Positions 1 through 10,437 of a stretch of DNA of 64,000 nt are shown here, one piece after another. The stretch lies in the NCBI GenBank assembly GCA_031771865.1, contig JASISA010000009.1, forward strand, positions 1,550,001 to 1,614,000, read 5' to 3'. Every line of letters begins with the position of its first letter. Within the stretch, counting starts at the first letter, position 1. A program made the translations under genes and the position numbers. The notes beneath the pieces were generated by a model. That model was not told where the DNA came from and searched no databases. It worked only from the letters and a program-made list of their open reading frames with translations. This stretch comes from Nothophaeocryptopus gaeumannii. Lineage: Eukaryota > Ascomycota > Dothideomycetes > Mycosphaerellales > Mycosphaerellaceae.

Positions 1-748
1 TCTTGCGGCTGCGGATGACGAGTGCGAGGTAATGAGCGCGAAGACGCGAGTCGCTGGGCGGCGTGTTCGCATACGCAAATCGTGCGCTGCGCAGAATCGT
101 TGCCACGTCAATTCCAGTCTGTAGGCCTTGCTTTCGAAGAGCGAGACGCTGCAGATCTTGAAGACCCAGCTTCAACGCAGTGCAGTAGACGACTGTATCC
201 CGCAAGATGTAGTCGCCCACGCCGTGATGGTAGATTGAGGCGAACTCGTTCAGGCTCCAAGGTTTCTTTGGGTCGGTATTATCCATGCGGGGAGACATGG
301 ACGTTGTAGTGGCAGTCAGATCGGAAGCATCCTCAAGAGACCAAGTATTCCGCTTGCGATCGTGGCACAGGCGGGGATAATAGTCTCCCTTGTAGAGGTA
401 CTCCAAAACGGCACTGACTATTTCGGGTTCTTCGTCTGGAAGGCTGATGCGACGCTGTCCGGGTGATTCGAAGAATTGCGCTCGGCAAGCCTCGGCGAAC
501 CAAGGCGAGCGCGAGAGCACATCCTCATGCGCGGCGAACAGGCGCTGATCCTTGCCAACTGCGAGCGTGACGATCGCGGAGTTGAGCTTGGGGGAACTCA
601 TGCTGCCTATCGAAGGCGATGAGTCGGGACTGGCGGTACTGTTCAGCTTCTCGCGTAGCCGCTGCTTGACATCGTCGTCGAAGGATCGCTTGGAGACCTT
701 CCGGGCCTTGCCGGCGCGGTCTTTCGACATGAAAGATCGCTTGAACAT
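1..748 (-). CDS. BTB/POZ domain protein (3' end cut by window edge)
   Basis: Read on the minus strand from an ATG at 748, the frame stays open to the left edge, giving about 249 residues with the C-terminus outside the window. After a basic, Ser-rich head of about 50 residues comes a BTB-like core: an opening strand (AIVTLAVGKDQRLFAAHEDV), then LSRSPWFAEACRAQF, an acidic segment and VSAVLEYLYKGDYYPRL. This order (strand, HxxVLxxxSxxF, later hydrophobic YLYxGDY) is typical of fungal BTB proteins, which mostly mediate dimerisation or CUL3 binding; no partner domain is visible. A second in-frame Met lies 6 codons downstream. A palindromic TATA-like run at 961-970 lies about 215 bp upstream. The BTB call is firm; the biological role is unknown. 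Confidence 0.75.
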   Translation of the reverse strand, partial: MFKRSFMSKDRAGKARKVSKRSFDDDVKQRLREKLNSTASPDSSPSIGSMSSPKLNSAIVTLAVGKDQRLFAAHEDVLSRSPWFAEACRAQFFESPGQRRISLPDEEPEIVSAVLEYLYKGDYYPRLCHDRKRNTWSLEDASDLTATTTSMSPRMDNTDPKKPWSLNEFASIYHHGVGDYILRDTVVYCTALKLGLQDLQRLALRKQGLQTGIDVATILRSARFAYANTPPSDSRLRAHYLALVIRSRK

Positions 749-1473
749 GGTCGGTGTTGTGATCAAGAAGCGGTCCAGGGTTGATTGTCTCTTCGCAAAC
801 GAGTGATGCTGGGTTGAAATGAGCGTTCCAGGTAGGGAGGGTTAGAAGATCGACGCGCGGTGCATGGACAAGACGCGAACAGCTTCGAGAAGTGTACGCG
901 GCCCTGTGTCGTTGTCTGCAGCGGTGACGAAAAAACGAACATGATGTGGGAGGCGGGGTGGTATATATACCAGGCGCCAGGATGCGGAAGAGGCCGCACG
1001 CGTTATCGTGCACTGATACCCGAGCCGTACACAAACATAGAGCACTCTAATTATTGCCCAGCAACCGCGCCAAATGCACCAAATCCATCACTTACAAACA
1101 GGCATAACCTTGGCTGAAATAGAGGCCTCCGACTCGCTGTATTCATTCGACTCTGCATGTGATTGGAGGCTCGGACCCGCTCCGCCGCCGCCAACCAGCC
1201 CCGCCGCCGCCGCCAGGTTAAGACCTGTCAGGCACCGACATGTGCTTCGAGACCTGCAAGCCTGAGGTCATCCTTCAAGAATAGCTCTGTCTTCTCATTT
1301 CCAGAAAGCGCCTGCTGCAATCTCACTTCACACAAAGTGTGCACTGTACATACCGTAAGGCACGCGACCTCTTCACTTCTTGTTTCGGAAGCTACTTAAA
1401 TTCTTACACTCTTCTTCCTCTCAGCACTGACACACAAACACCCCCAACACCACCGTCAAGGTCCGCCGCAAAC
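749..1473. promoter_or_regulatory. Divergent intergenic region between the BTB and E2 genes
   Basis: This 725-bp stretch separates two divergently transcribed genes, so it should hold both promoters. It contains a self-complementary TATA-like run (gtatatatac, 961-970) and CCG-rich microsatellite patches around 1180-1215. Just before the E2 start it is CA/CT-rich, as is common in fungal 5' leaders. No convincing coding frame is seen. Confidence 0.4.
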
Positions 1474-2029
1474 ATGGCCAACCGGCGCATCATGAAGGTA
1501 GGAAACAAGAGGCCGTGGTGAAGGCTATGGCTGATAGCTTGTACAGGAACTCTCGGAGATCACATCCGCACCACCAGCAGGCTGCACAATCAAGCTCGCC
1601 CAAGAAGATGACATGAACAATTGGGACGTTCACATGGACGGTCCTCCAGATTCTCTCTATGCGGTATGCCATAACACTTCCCCAAACACATCTACTTCTG
1701 CTGACTTTTCTCAGGGCGGAAAATTCCACATCGCCGTCACCCTCCCAAAAGAATACCCCTTCAAACCACCCACGATCTCCTTCAAGACCAAGATCTACCA
1801 CCCAAACGTCAGCAACGATGAGCGCGGCTACATGTGTCTCGGCATGCTCAAAGCAGAAGAGTGGAAGCCACCGAACAAAATCAAGGAGGTATTGATGCTG
1901 GTCCAGCAGGTGCTGAGTGCTCCACAGCCCGACGATGCGGTCGAGACGGCGATTGCGGATCAGTACAAGACGAGCTACAAAGAGTTTGAGAAGACGGCGC
2001 GAGACTGGGTGCAGAGATATGCGAAGTAG
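1474..2029 (+). CDS. Ubiquitin-conjugating enzyme E2
   Basis: Three exons (1474-1497, 1547-1663, 1715-2029) encode a 151-residue UBC-fold protein, the normal length for a single-domain E2. The N-terminal helix (MANRRIMKELSEI), the YPFKPP turn, the HPN motif (YHPNV, residues 75-79) and the catalytic cysteine in GYMCLGML (Cys88) are all present. Such enzymes accept ubiquitin from E1 and pass it to substrates with an E3. The CLGMLKAEEWKP segment recalls UBE2L3/UBC4-type E2s, but the exact class is uncertain. The second intron (1664-1714) is 51 bp, a multiple of three, with no in-frame stop, so retention would insert 17 residues after residue 47 without a frame change. Confidence 0.9.
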
Positions 2030-3180
2030 CACGACTTCAACGCATACCGGTGCGCCGTGGAAAGTGGGTTCTGAGGCAAGGCGCAGAGACTCGTTGGGGG
2101 AGCACTGACGGAGGCATGAAGCTTTCGTGGGATCACTAGGAAAATGCCAGAACGCCGTCATGTCTGGCCAGAAGATTGAAGCATCGGACTCGGCAGATGA
2201 GATGTTTAAAGGGTGAAGCGCAGTCTTCCCTCCTCTCGACAGAAAATGACGTTCCATACATTGAGGAGCGTACAGCATAGCGAAAGGCGTTCGGGCGCTT
2301 GAGATACAGGCTGCAATCACTTTCAGATACGAAGCGACATGATCTCCTTCCAGATGTGTTCTTTTCCCCTCTCGGTGGTGTCGTCTTCTGGCCTCTGCTC
2401 ACTGATCAACTCATGCCACTCGATCGATCATGCTCATGCCACTCGATCATGCTCATCTAAATCGTCCCCCATCGTCGCTCACGTGCCAGCCGTTGCGCCG
2501 GTTGGGCTGTTACAACGGCTTGGACCGTGGTGTGAAACCTTCGCACCACAGGCACCCTGCAGGGGCCCAGCCTGTCGGTTTCAAGGTTCTCCTTCCGCGG
2601 TCACTGCCGCTTGCTCGCCAAACCAGATAGGGCATAAGATTTCCGAGCGACATGGTGGTTTCGGTACCACTAAAGCAAACAGAGCTCAGCCTTTGCACCC
2701 AACGAAGCAGACTTCCCGCATAGTTCTGAACGCAGGGAAAAGATCAAGTTCTATCACAAGGACATGAATCGTGAAGAGGAGTAGAAGAAAGATCGAAAGA
2801 CTGGGAACTGGCGAACGGATATCAATCGAAGCTGACCCGGACGTTTGACCGGGGAGGGCCCAACCAAGCTTCGAGTCGGGAGATTGATATCACACAAACC
2901 AAAACGACACACGACTAGTAACACGAGGACGTCGACACGCGCTATACCATCTCCTTGCTGAACACCCAGTCAAGGGATTGTTCCACAAGATGAGTGCAGG
3001 TGGAAGCAGCAGACGCCGAAGTGGAACTGACATCACGCCCCCGGCTGGTTTCGGCGGCATCTCGTCACACGACAGGCAATAGTGGCTGTCGAAAGAAGGG
3101 CATTGGATGAAAAGTGGATGGGAACGTGAAGATACCGAGAATAAGCTACTCGAGGTGGACGGCGAGGCGGAGTATCCGCC
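2030..3180. other. Intergenic region upstream of the TBC gene, with a short uORF
   Basis: This stretch is about 1.15 kb with no convincing full gene. At 2410-2457 a short motif (catgccactcgatc) occurs twice in tandem. In the presumed 5' leader of the TBC gene an ATG at 2990 opens a 30-codon frame that stops at 3082, 98 bp before the TBC start. If the leader includes it, this is a candidate upstream ORF. The rest shows no feature I recognise. Confidence 0.35.
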
Positions 3181-5670
3181 ATGCCTGCACATATCGTGGA
3201 GGAGCAGCGAGGCTGGCAGCCGGAGCACACTCTTTCAGTCGCGGAGACCATCCAAGAGGCCATGCTGCCACAAGATGGACAGCACGACGACAGTATGAAT
3301 GTGGCCAGCCCGAGACACGTCGTCCCGGAACCTCACCTCCCGCTAAGGAAGAGCTCTGCCGCGAGAAGGAAGGGAAGCATACCGAAGCCCATATTTGCGC
3401 CGACGCACAACCACCAACTCAGGGGCTTCAACCCGAGTCCTGTCCAGCCGCTGCCGCAGGTTGCGAATTTCAACGCCAGCTCCGAACATGCCTTCGCCGG
3501 GAGGGAGCCGAGGAGACCGAAGAACGCCATGGGCGTTTTGGAGGAGCAACAGGCGGTTTGGCAGTACACGGAAGAGACCTATCACACTCCGACCACCTCC
3601 ACCCGCCCACCGTCAAGCCCCTCGATCCCCTCCTCATCTCCCAAAGCGAAGAAAGAGAAAGGACTGAAGCATTCCAAGTCCGTGGGCGAGGGCTTGAGAA
3701 GTCTGAAATATCGGGTGTCTCCTAAATCGCGATTTGGAGAGCCGAATGGCAGGTTAACACCAGACTCGGCATCTGTTGCCTCGCCTTATTCCAAGCCAAG
3801 TATACCTGCGGGCGAGCCCCGGGAGTCATTTCGGTCTGCACCCACGAGTCATTCAAGCTACGGCCACGCGAGTAGTGTCCTCACCCCGCAAACTACACAT
3901 ACCAGTCTGTCCTCCAACAGCGAGTTTGTCAAGATCAGAGCTGAAGATTATGATGAGGAGGCACAATCGGTAGATGTGGACATGAGTGTGGAGGATGCAA
4001 TTCAAATGTATGAGAACGGGTTTGAAAGTGGGACTGGTAGTGCCAGGCCTAGTCCGAGAGCCAGTATGGATGTGAGATCGATTCGGAGTGCAGATGTTGC
4101 GACGGCAAAGAACAGTTTGGATAACCGGTCAATACGCTCTCTGGATAGAGCGGTGTCGCAGCCGAAGCCGATGACAGGATCGCCATTGAAACGACCGCAC
4201 GCGGCGCATAGGAGGAGTCAAAGTGCGAGCATTCTGATTCTTGGTGTGCCGCGACAGAACTCGAGAGCGACCAGTCCCAGTCCCTCCACGAACGAAGCGA
4301 AACGGTCGTCAGTTCATGTCGTAACGAATAAAACGATCGAGCGGCGGCCACAGCCACCTCCAGATTCAGTAGCAGTTCCCCGCGACAGGTACGGCTTCAA
4401 GAAGGCCTCGCACTACGTTTCGGTGGAACACTACGACACGTGGAATGTGCAGTACACGCAATACCTCGAACGACGCAGCAAGAAATGGCATGCGATGATG
4501 AAGCAGTTTGGTTATTTGACTTCTCCTGCAATACGATTTCCAGCCAGAAACGACAAGGTCAAGCGCTACGTACGTAAGGGTATACCACCTGAGTTTAGAG
4601 GCGCAGCGTGGTTCTGGTACGCTGGTGGACCGGGTCAACTGAATAAGCATCCTGGTCTTTATGGGCAGTTGCTGGAAAGAGTCGAGAATGGCGAGTTGAC
4701 AGACAACGACCGGGAGCACATCGAGCGGGACTTGAATCGAACCTTTCCAGACAACGTCCGCTTCAAGCCAGATCCCACCACTCAACACGACGCGCAAGCT
4801 GGTGCTGGAGGTGGTAGCGGACTGAAGCATGGAGAAAATGCAGATGGTGACACGACAGCCGGTGCAAGTCTAGAGAAGAAGAAACAGAATCGCCAGACGA
4901 AAGAACCCGAGACACCCATCGTTAAATCTCTGAGGAGAGTTCTACAAGCCTTTGCCGTCCACAATCCACAAATCGGATACTGCCAATCTCTCAATTTTAT
5001 TGCAGGCCTGCTACTCCTGTTCCTCGACGAAGACGAGGAAAAGTCCTTCATCCTCCTCAACATCGTCACAACAATACACCTGCCGGGTACCCACGGCGTA
5101 GCTCTCGAAGGCGCCAACATCGACATCGGGGTTTTGATGTCCTGCATTAAAGACTCCCTCCCCGCCATCTGGAACAAACTAGACGACAAGAAAGACGCTT
5201 CCGCCCTCGGAGCCACCGCGAACGTCGCGGGAGGGATCGGCGGTCTTCGCTTACCCACAGTCTCCCTAGCCACCACCGCCTGGTTCATGTCCCTCTTCGT
5301 CGGCACCCTCCCCATCGAATCCGTCCTCCGAATCTGGGATTGCCTCTTCTACGAAGGCTCCAAAGTCCTCTTTCGCATCGCCTTGACAATCTTCAAGACC
5401 GCCGAACCGCAAATTCTGAAAGTCAATGACCCGATCGAGATCTTCCAAATCGTGCAGACGATTCCAAGAGGATTGTTAGATGTCAACCAGTTGATGGAGG
5501 TCAGTGTGAGGCGGAGAGGTGGGTTTGGGACGGTTACGCAGGGGACTGTCGAGAGGAGGAGGGCGGAGAGGAGGAGGGTCGTGAAGATGGGCGGGGCAAC
5601 CACTGATGGAGATGGGACGTTTAGGAGGATGAGGATGAGGGTTCGGACGAAGACTGGTGGGAGGTTGTAG
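3181..5670 (+). CDS. TBC domain Rab GTPase-activating protein (Gyp/Msb3-Msb4 type)
   Basis: A single 829-codon exon. The first 390 residues are low-complexity and Ser/Pro-rich. A conserved block (SHYVSVEHYDTWNVQY) precedes the TBC domain, which starts at KRYVRKGIPPEFRGAAW near residue 461. Both catalytic fingers are visible: IERDLNRTFPDN (arginine finger, about 513-525) and IGYCQSLNFIAG (glutamine finger, about 598-609). A Gly/Lys-rich insert of about 50 residues separates them. The family accelerates GTP hydrolysis by Rab/Ypt GTPases. Msb3/Msb4 act on Sec4 in polarised secretion, and the architecture here resembles them, but the Rab target cannot be read from sequence. The C-terminus is very Arg-rich. 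Confidence 0.88.
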   Translation: MPAHIVEEQRGWQPEHTLSVAETIQEAMLPQDGQHDDSMNVASPRHVVPEPHLPLRKSSAARRKGSIPKPIFAPTHNHQLRGFNPSPVQPLPQVANFNASSEHAFAGREPRRPKNAMGVLEEQQAVWQYTEETYHTPTTSTRPPSSPSIPSSSPKAKKEKGLKHSKSVGEGLRSLKYRVSPKSRFGEPNGRLTPDSASVASPYSKPSIPAGEPRESFRSAPTSHSSYGHASSVLTPQTTHTSLSSNSEFVKIRAEDYDEEAQSVDVDMSVEDAIQMYENGFESGTGSARPSPRASMDVRSIRSADVATAKNSLDNRSIRSLDRAVSQPKPMTGSPLKRPHAAHRRSQSASILILGVPRQNSRATSPSPSTNEAKRSSVHVVTNKTIERRPQPPPDSVAVPRDRYGFKKASHYVSVEHYDTWNVQYTQYLERRSKKWHAMMKQFGYLTSPAIRFPARNDKVKRYVRKGIPPEFRGAAWFWYAGGPGQLNKHPGLYGQLLERVENGELTDNDREHIERDLNRTFPDNVRFKPDPTTQHDAQAGAGGGSGLKHGENADGDTTAGASLEKKKQNRQTKEPETPIVKSLRRVLQAFAVHNPQIGYCQSLNFIAGLLLLFLDEDEEKSFILLNIVTTIHLPGTHGVALEGANIDIGVLMSCIKDSLPAIWNKLDDKKDASALGATANVAGGIGGLRLPTVSLATTAWFMSLFVGTLPIESVLRIWDCLFYEGSKVLFRIALTIFKTAEPQILKVNDPIEIFQIVQTIPRGLLDVNQLMEVSVRRRGGFGTVTQGTVERRRAERRRVVKMGGATTDGDGTFRRMRMRVRTKTGGRL

Positions 5671-5907
5671 TGAGGGATGAATAGGTCTTGATGCATAGCG
5701 ATCGGAGTTTATGGGAATCTTGGCGCCGCTGGTTATCGGCGAGTGGCGACTTGTTGGTCAGCATGGCGTTTTCCCAAGACAAGTATCTTGGAATTTTGAG
5801 AAAGCAGAGTCGAGTCAGAGATGTACATTGATACAGCGAGCAGCATAGACACAGATTCGAACGTAAATCTTAGTGTGCATCGACGAGCATCTTGAGCAGT
5901 CATCCTC

Positions 5908-6549
5908 TCACCCTACATCCCACCCCACCGTCCCATCCGCCAAAACAACCATGGTCCCATTTGTCGTTCCCTCCGTATGGCACCCCCACCCTGATCCGCC
6001 GCATACTTCCCCGTGGCTCCAGCAGTGGCCGTGGCAAGACACTGCGATTACGATGAAGAGGGATGCGCAGCTGGTGGTTGTGAGAAGGAGCCAGTAGAGG
6101 TATTTCCATGACTCCGAGGCTCGATTTGATTCGTAGTGCAGCCAGGCGAGGGCGCGGGCTTGGATGACCTCTTCATCTACTGGAGCTGAGTAGACGGCAG
6201 GGTGGGACGCGATGAAGGTGTTGATTGTGAGTGTTCGTCGATGGATCAACCACCGAAGCATTCTTCTGGCTAGCCGATGAGGTCGTAGTCTGGTCTTGAA
6301 CTGTGGGACCACCATGACGGCTATGAGCAGAAGGCTGAGGATGATTGTTGGTGTGCCGTGAAATGGGATCGAGGAGATATCCGAGAAGGCATAGCTGAGA
6401 CCTCTCAAGAGCTCACGGAGGATGGCGACGAACGTCCATGGTAGCAAGCGAAATTCGACCCAGAAATGATGGAGACTGCCACTTTTGCAGGAGCGGGAGA
6501 GGCCTTGAAAGAAGGCCTGAATGAAGGGGATGATGCTTCTGTACTTCAT
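5908..6549 (-). CDS. Hypothetical multi-pass membrane protein, Cys/Gly-rich C-terminus
   Basis: A 213-codon frame from an ATG at 6549 with no introns. Three hydrophobic stretches are visible: about residues 30-55, TIILSLLLIAVMVVPQF near 68-84, and YLYWLLLTTTSCASLFIVIA near 152-171. A basic segment (RRMLRWLIHRRT) separates the second and third. The tail is rich in Cys, His and Gly (CHGHCWSHGEVCGGSGWGC). I recognise no family. It is convergent with the TBC gene, with 237 bp between them. Amino-acid composition supports a real gene, but function is unknown. Confidence 0.5.
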   Translation of the reverse strand: MKYRSIIPFIQAFFQGLSRSCKSGSLHHFWVEFRLLPWTFVAILRELLRGLSYAFSDISSIPFHGTPTIILSLLLIAVMVVPQFKTRLRPHRLARRMLRWLIHRRTLTINTFIASHPAVYSAPVDEEVIQARALAWLHYESNRASESWKYLYWLLLTTTSCASLFIVIAVSCHGHCWSHGEVCGGSGWGCHTEGTTNGTMVVLADGTVGWDVG

Positions 6550-7790
6550 GGATGCACACTTGGATTGTTGAATAACCGGATGTTGCGCGAGCTGTTTGTT
6601 GCTTCATAGTTGTTAGAAGAGCGATGCTGCTGGCTACGTATCATATATCGAGCTGGGGTTTTGTTGGTCTTCTTCACTATTGTGAGCAACCAAGCACCTT
6701 ATGGTATAATGTGAGCCGTGGGTGACCGTCTTACAAGTTGAGTGCACACTGGCTGTTCATAGCTGATTCAATAAATTTCCTTCCATCAAGTTCAACTGAG
6801 AACCCAAGAGCGCAGCACACACGTTCGATGTTGAGACGTTCGCGATAAGGGAATCTCGAGAGCCACACTCGCCGGTCCACCCGCTTAACGTGGTTCTATT
6901 GGATGGGTCAGCCTCTTGCAGCTGCAGGTGAGGACAGCAGTGTAGTACGTACGTTCAACGTGGAGAATGTGGCTATTAAGTGAGCGAGAGAGCACAATTT
7001 ACTGATGGATCCTTGAAAAAGCCCTCTCCTGTTCAAGTTGACTTCTTCGAGCTGCTTTCCAGGACAGTGGCTCGGACGCTGTCTGTGAAGACTGTGACGA
7101 GAATGCGTAGGCTTTCCAATCCGTCGTCCGAAGTGTAATTGTCAGGAGTGCCACGCTCGTTGATGGTCTCTCCTGCGGTTATATCCACGCATGCTTCGTG
7201 CAGCGAGCCGGATGCTCGAACCGTACCGCACTCAACTCCATGTGCATGCCCCTCACGCCTATCTCCTCCCTCCCTTCTTTCCACCTTGCTCTGTCATCTT
7301 CCCTACCGAGGCTGCTGCTTGTCCAAGGCAGGCATTGCTTTCCCCTTTTGCTGCAATGATTAGATGCTGCCATAGAAAAGTATGGTCAAAAAACCCCAGA
7401 CCCTTTACATGCTCTCCTGTTTCCTGAAGAGATATCCTACAATGATCCATGAAGAAATTAGCCCGGAGCATAGGCTCGTGATTAAGAGAGCAGCGTATGG
7501 AAGGTCTGGCTTAGAGCAAGCTTTCTTCTCTCAGAGAGATGAAAGCCATGATTGAGGCGTTGCAGCTGAACATCGGCGTCGGGGTGTGATCGCCATGGCG
7601 AAAGTAAAGGTGAGGTCCGAAGTCCGAGATTGAATCAAAGTGTGAAACAAGCTTTGATAGGTCGTTGCCAAGGCCGGCAGTGAAACCTTCCTTCATCGCG
7701 TCTGCTCTTTTGCTTCTCCATCCTCCCTCCTCACCATCACATCGCTGTTCACTATATTGACAGGTCTACAGCTAATGAAGAGACCATGTC
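6550..7790. other. Intergenic region, no supported gene
   Basis: About 1.2 kb in which every open frame is short and has no recognisable domain. A minus-strand frame at 7033-7284 and another at 7511-7696 are open but lack support. A CT-rich tract near 7700-7730 precedes the possible gene that starts at 7791. Confidence 0.3.
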
Positions 7791-8628
7791 ATGGATTGGA
7801 CTGACCCTTCTGGTCTCAATGGAGAGCCGGTCCTCTCAGAGCCGGTCCGGACCACATACCGTGCTATTGAGGTCTTCTGGGTCCTTCCCAAGAGGTTTAA
7901 GTATCATGTGGAAGAGAAGGTGAGTGAATATTCGGCCCGGATCTGGTCGGCGTGGAGTGATCAACGCGGCAACGTCTTGGCTTCGCCAGCCATTTTATGA
8001 CACATGCCAGTGACATGAAAGTATCAAGGTAAGCTTTGAACCCTCATGGCAGCATTGACAACAGCACACAACAAGGAGCAAATCGGCCACCAAACCAGGC
8101 GCTTCCAGCAATGGCGCCAGACATGACTACCACGCCGCACCATTATCACGGACACATCGAGCGCATGCTGCGCCACAAACAGGAGAAGAATGAGCTAGGA
8201 ATCGCACTGTCAAAGGTACTCCTGGGTATTGCGGTTGAGAAGAAGGGAGATGAGGAGCTGGAGATTGGGGTCGTCTGCCACGATGGGACGTACAACAACG
8301 ATTTCGCCGTACACACTCTCACCTCGAGCGGCTCCAAGGGCAGCGACGGAAACGGCTATCCGACCTCTCTACCATCAGGCAAGGACGAGCATGCGACAGC
8401 GCTTGCAGACTACCTGATTTGCTTAATCCGCGACTACGAAAGCAAGAATATTTACACGTTGATGGGCCCCCGACTTTCACAATCGCTGGTCGACGTCAGC
8501 CCGCAATTTCCATCGCTAAGTATCTAGACTTCTTATCCAGTGACGATGAGATGTACAAGAACATGAGTGCTTTCGCCGCATCTCATGTCAGTGATGAGGT
8601 TGGGACAGCTGGGAATGGCGTCCACTGA
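7791..8628 (+). CDS. Hypothetical protein, possible two-exon gene with a frame break near 8470
   Basis: A plausible model starts at ATG 7791, splices at a GTGAGT donor (7919) to an AG acceptor at 8098, and continues in phase through a hydrophilic segment (HYHGHIERMLRHKQEKNE) to a stop at 8527. The sense of the protein seems to move to the next frame at a C-run near 8466-8471: the overlapping frame (GRRQPAISIAKYLDFLSSDD) reads like coding sequence and stops at 8628. So either the gene carries a one-base deletion there or the downstream frame is chance. An alternative start is ATG 8111. No family is recognised. Confidence 0.35.
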
Positions 8629-9327
8629 ATGTATTTGGCCGATCAGCTTTCGCAAGGCAAGAAGCTGGAGCCCAATGGGCTAAATCGACAAGCCAATGAA
8701 GACTAATGAAGGGCGATTGCCCCGGGACTGGACGACCTCATGCAACGTGTGAGAATCGGCTGAAATTTGCGATGATGCTCAACGAGCTGAATGGTTCACA
8801 GCTACAACGATGGGATACAGCCTCATGGTTGGTAGTATTGTGCCCGAAGGTCGTCTGATAATGGAGCTGTCAGGTTGGCTCTTCATCTAGCGTGCGAACG
8901 CCCTAGCTATTGGAGCTTGTGTAGACGGTTTGCTTCTGTACCGCGGCAGAAAGCTTCGCTCGACGACCAAAAGCGCCACCGATAGCTCTTCCACGAATGG
9001 TAATAGCACTTCATGACACGCTTTCTTTCGTCACTCGCACACCTGCCCAAGGCAAATGCAGCATACTCAAGTTCAATGGCTAAGTAGATGCACAAGATCA
9101 TATGCAATCTTGCATCATGAGGTCGGAGCTATTCTTGGCGGGGCAGTGTACTAATGGTTCAAAAGCTTGAACGATCGTCAACTCTTCAATGCGTGCCGTG
9201 TACCGCATGTACGCTGTGCCGCAGAACGAGAAACAATATAAAGACAACCTTTAATTTCACTTGAAGAAGATGTAAAAGCACCCACCAAGAGCTCCATCCC
9301 AGCCATTCAACACCTGATTAAGGCATC
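8629..9327. other. Intergenic region, nothing recognised
   Basis: About 700 bp with only short, unconvincing open frames on either strand. The last 100 bp before 9328 are A-rich, then C-rich, like a fungal promoter and leader. Confidence 0.3.
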
Positions 9328-9948
9328 ATGTCCAACTTCTTCCGCCGCCTCTCCGGCGCCAATCCCTTCAAAGCTTGGGAATACGACCACAACCACCAAG
9401 AGCTCAAATACCGCGGCAACGACCTCCAACATCAACTGAAAGATGACGTTTTCCGCTACCAACTCGGCGCCCAAGAATTCGCTCGCATCGACGAGCAAAC
9501 CCTCATGCGCGCCGATATCGTGGAAGACACGACCAAACCGGGCGAGACTTGGGGGAGGAAGAATTATGCGGCGAAGGTCTTTGAGAGTTGTCATAAATTG
9601 GGAATAATTGACCATGTGACGGGAGAGCCGAGGACGGAGAAGGTCAATAAGGAAATTGTGAATGGTATGCCTGTTGTGTCTCTTGTACGACAGAGGATGT
9701 TGGTTATGTTGCTTTTCTTTTGGGAAGGAGAGATTACGAGGATGAGGTTGCTTGAGTCAGAGGAGAAGGAGATTTTGGGCAAGATGAGGGAGGAGGGGAT
9801 CAGTGAAGGGTTGAAGGTGGAGTTGCAGGCTGCGCTGGCGAGTGTGCAGAGGAGGAAAAGGTTGTTACCTAGTGAGAGGGATGAGAGTGGAAGGGCGCTG
9901 AGGGAGGATGGAGATGAGTTGCCGAGCTATGATGAGGCGAGGAGGTAG
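9328..9948 (+). CDS. Conserved-looking hypothetical protein with C-terminal LPSYDEA motif
   Basis: An intronless 206-codon frame beginning MSNFFRRLSGANPFKAWEYD. It is predicted soluble and helical, with one hydrophobic helix (VRQRMLVMLLFFWEGEITRM, about 119-138) and a charged coiled-coil-like stretch after it. It ends in ELPSYDEARR, a Pro-Ser-Tyr motif common at the end of fungal membrane-associated proteins and similar to PY-type ligase-binding motifs; that reading is inference. Codon use is strongly biased, supporting a real gene. No catalytic motif is visible. Confidence 0.6.
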   Translation: MSNFFRRLSGANPFKAWEYDHNHQELKYRGNDLQHQLKDDVFRYQLGAQEFARIDEQTLMRADIVEDTTKPGETWGRKNYAAKVFESCHKLGIIDHVTGEPRTEKVNKEIVNGMPVVSLVRQRMLVMLLFFWEGEITRMRLLESEEKEILGKMREEGISEGLKVELQAALASVQRRKRLLPSERDESGRALREDGDELPSYDEARR

Positions 9949-10437
9949 GGAGATGGAATTCGCGGCGCGTTGAGGTGTGGCGGTAGTTGGTCATTAGATT
10001 GATGCACACTCAGCCCTCCTTCCCCTTTCAGATGCACCAGACAAGGTCAACAGCAAGCCAGCCTCTAAGTCAACAACCCTTCAGCAACGACTACTCCGGT
10101 GCTACACGGTAAACAGTCATACACTCAAGATACGATACTCCATACGACTCGAAGTATTTGGCTCTATAGGAGCTCTGTTGTATACGACAACACCTGCGAC
10201 TGTGCTTCAGCAGCGGGCTGAACTGTTTGTGCCGCAAGGAAAGCCTCTCGCTCACCAGGTTTGGACTCTACGGCTTTCAATAAACTTCTGAGGCTCCAGA
10301 TGTGGCTCCAGTGGCGTGTCTGCACTTGGGCTTTCAGAAAGTGGAACATCCAGTGGTGTGATGACCTCACCATGATCAACAGATTGACCATGGATCATGG
10401 TAGAAGAGTCTACCTCTACATATTCTCCTGAAAGGAC
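9949..10437. other. Intergenic region before the TRK remnant
   Basis: About 490 bp with a mildly acidic minus-strand open frame (10252-10527) that overlaps the TRK remnant and lacks an ATG start. I treat it as chance. Nothing else is recognised. Confidence 0.3.

Noticed and set aside
525..1034. Minus-strand frame across the BTB start
   Set aside because: It is in another frame from the BTB protein and lacks an ATG start and domain.
3114..3725. A 203-codon plus-strand frame overlapping the TBC gene
   Set aside because: It is a shifted frame of the TBC N-terminus, with composition typical of shadow frames.
5872..6109. Plus-strand frames at 5873-6097 as a gene
   Set aside because: Antisense to the more protein-like minus-strand membrane protein and without recognisable features.
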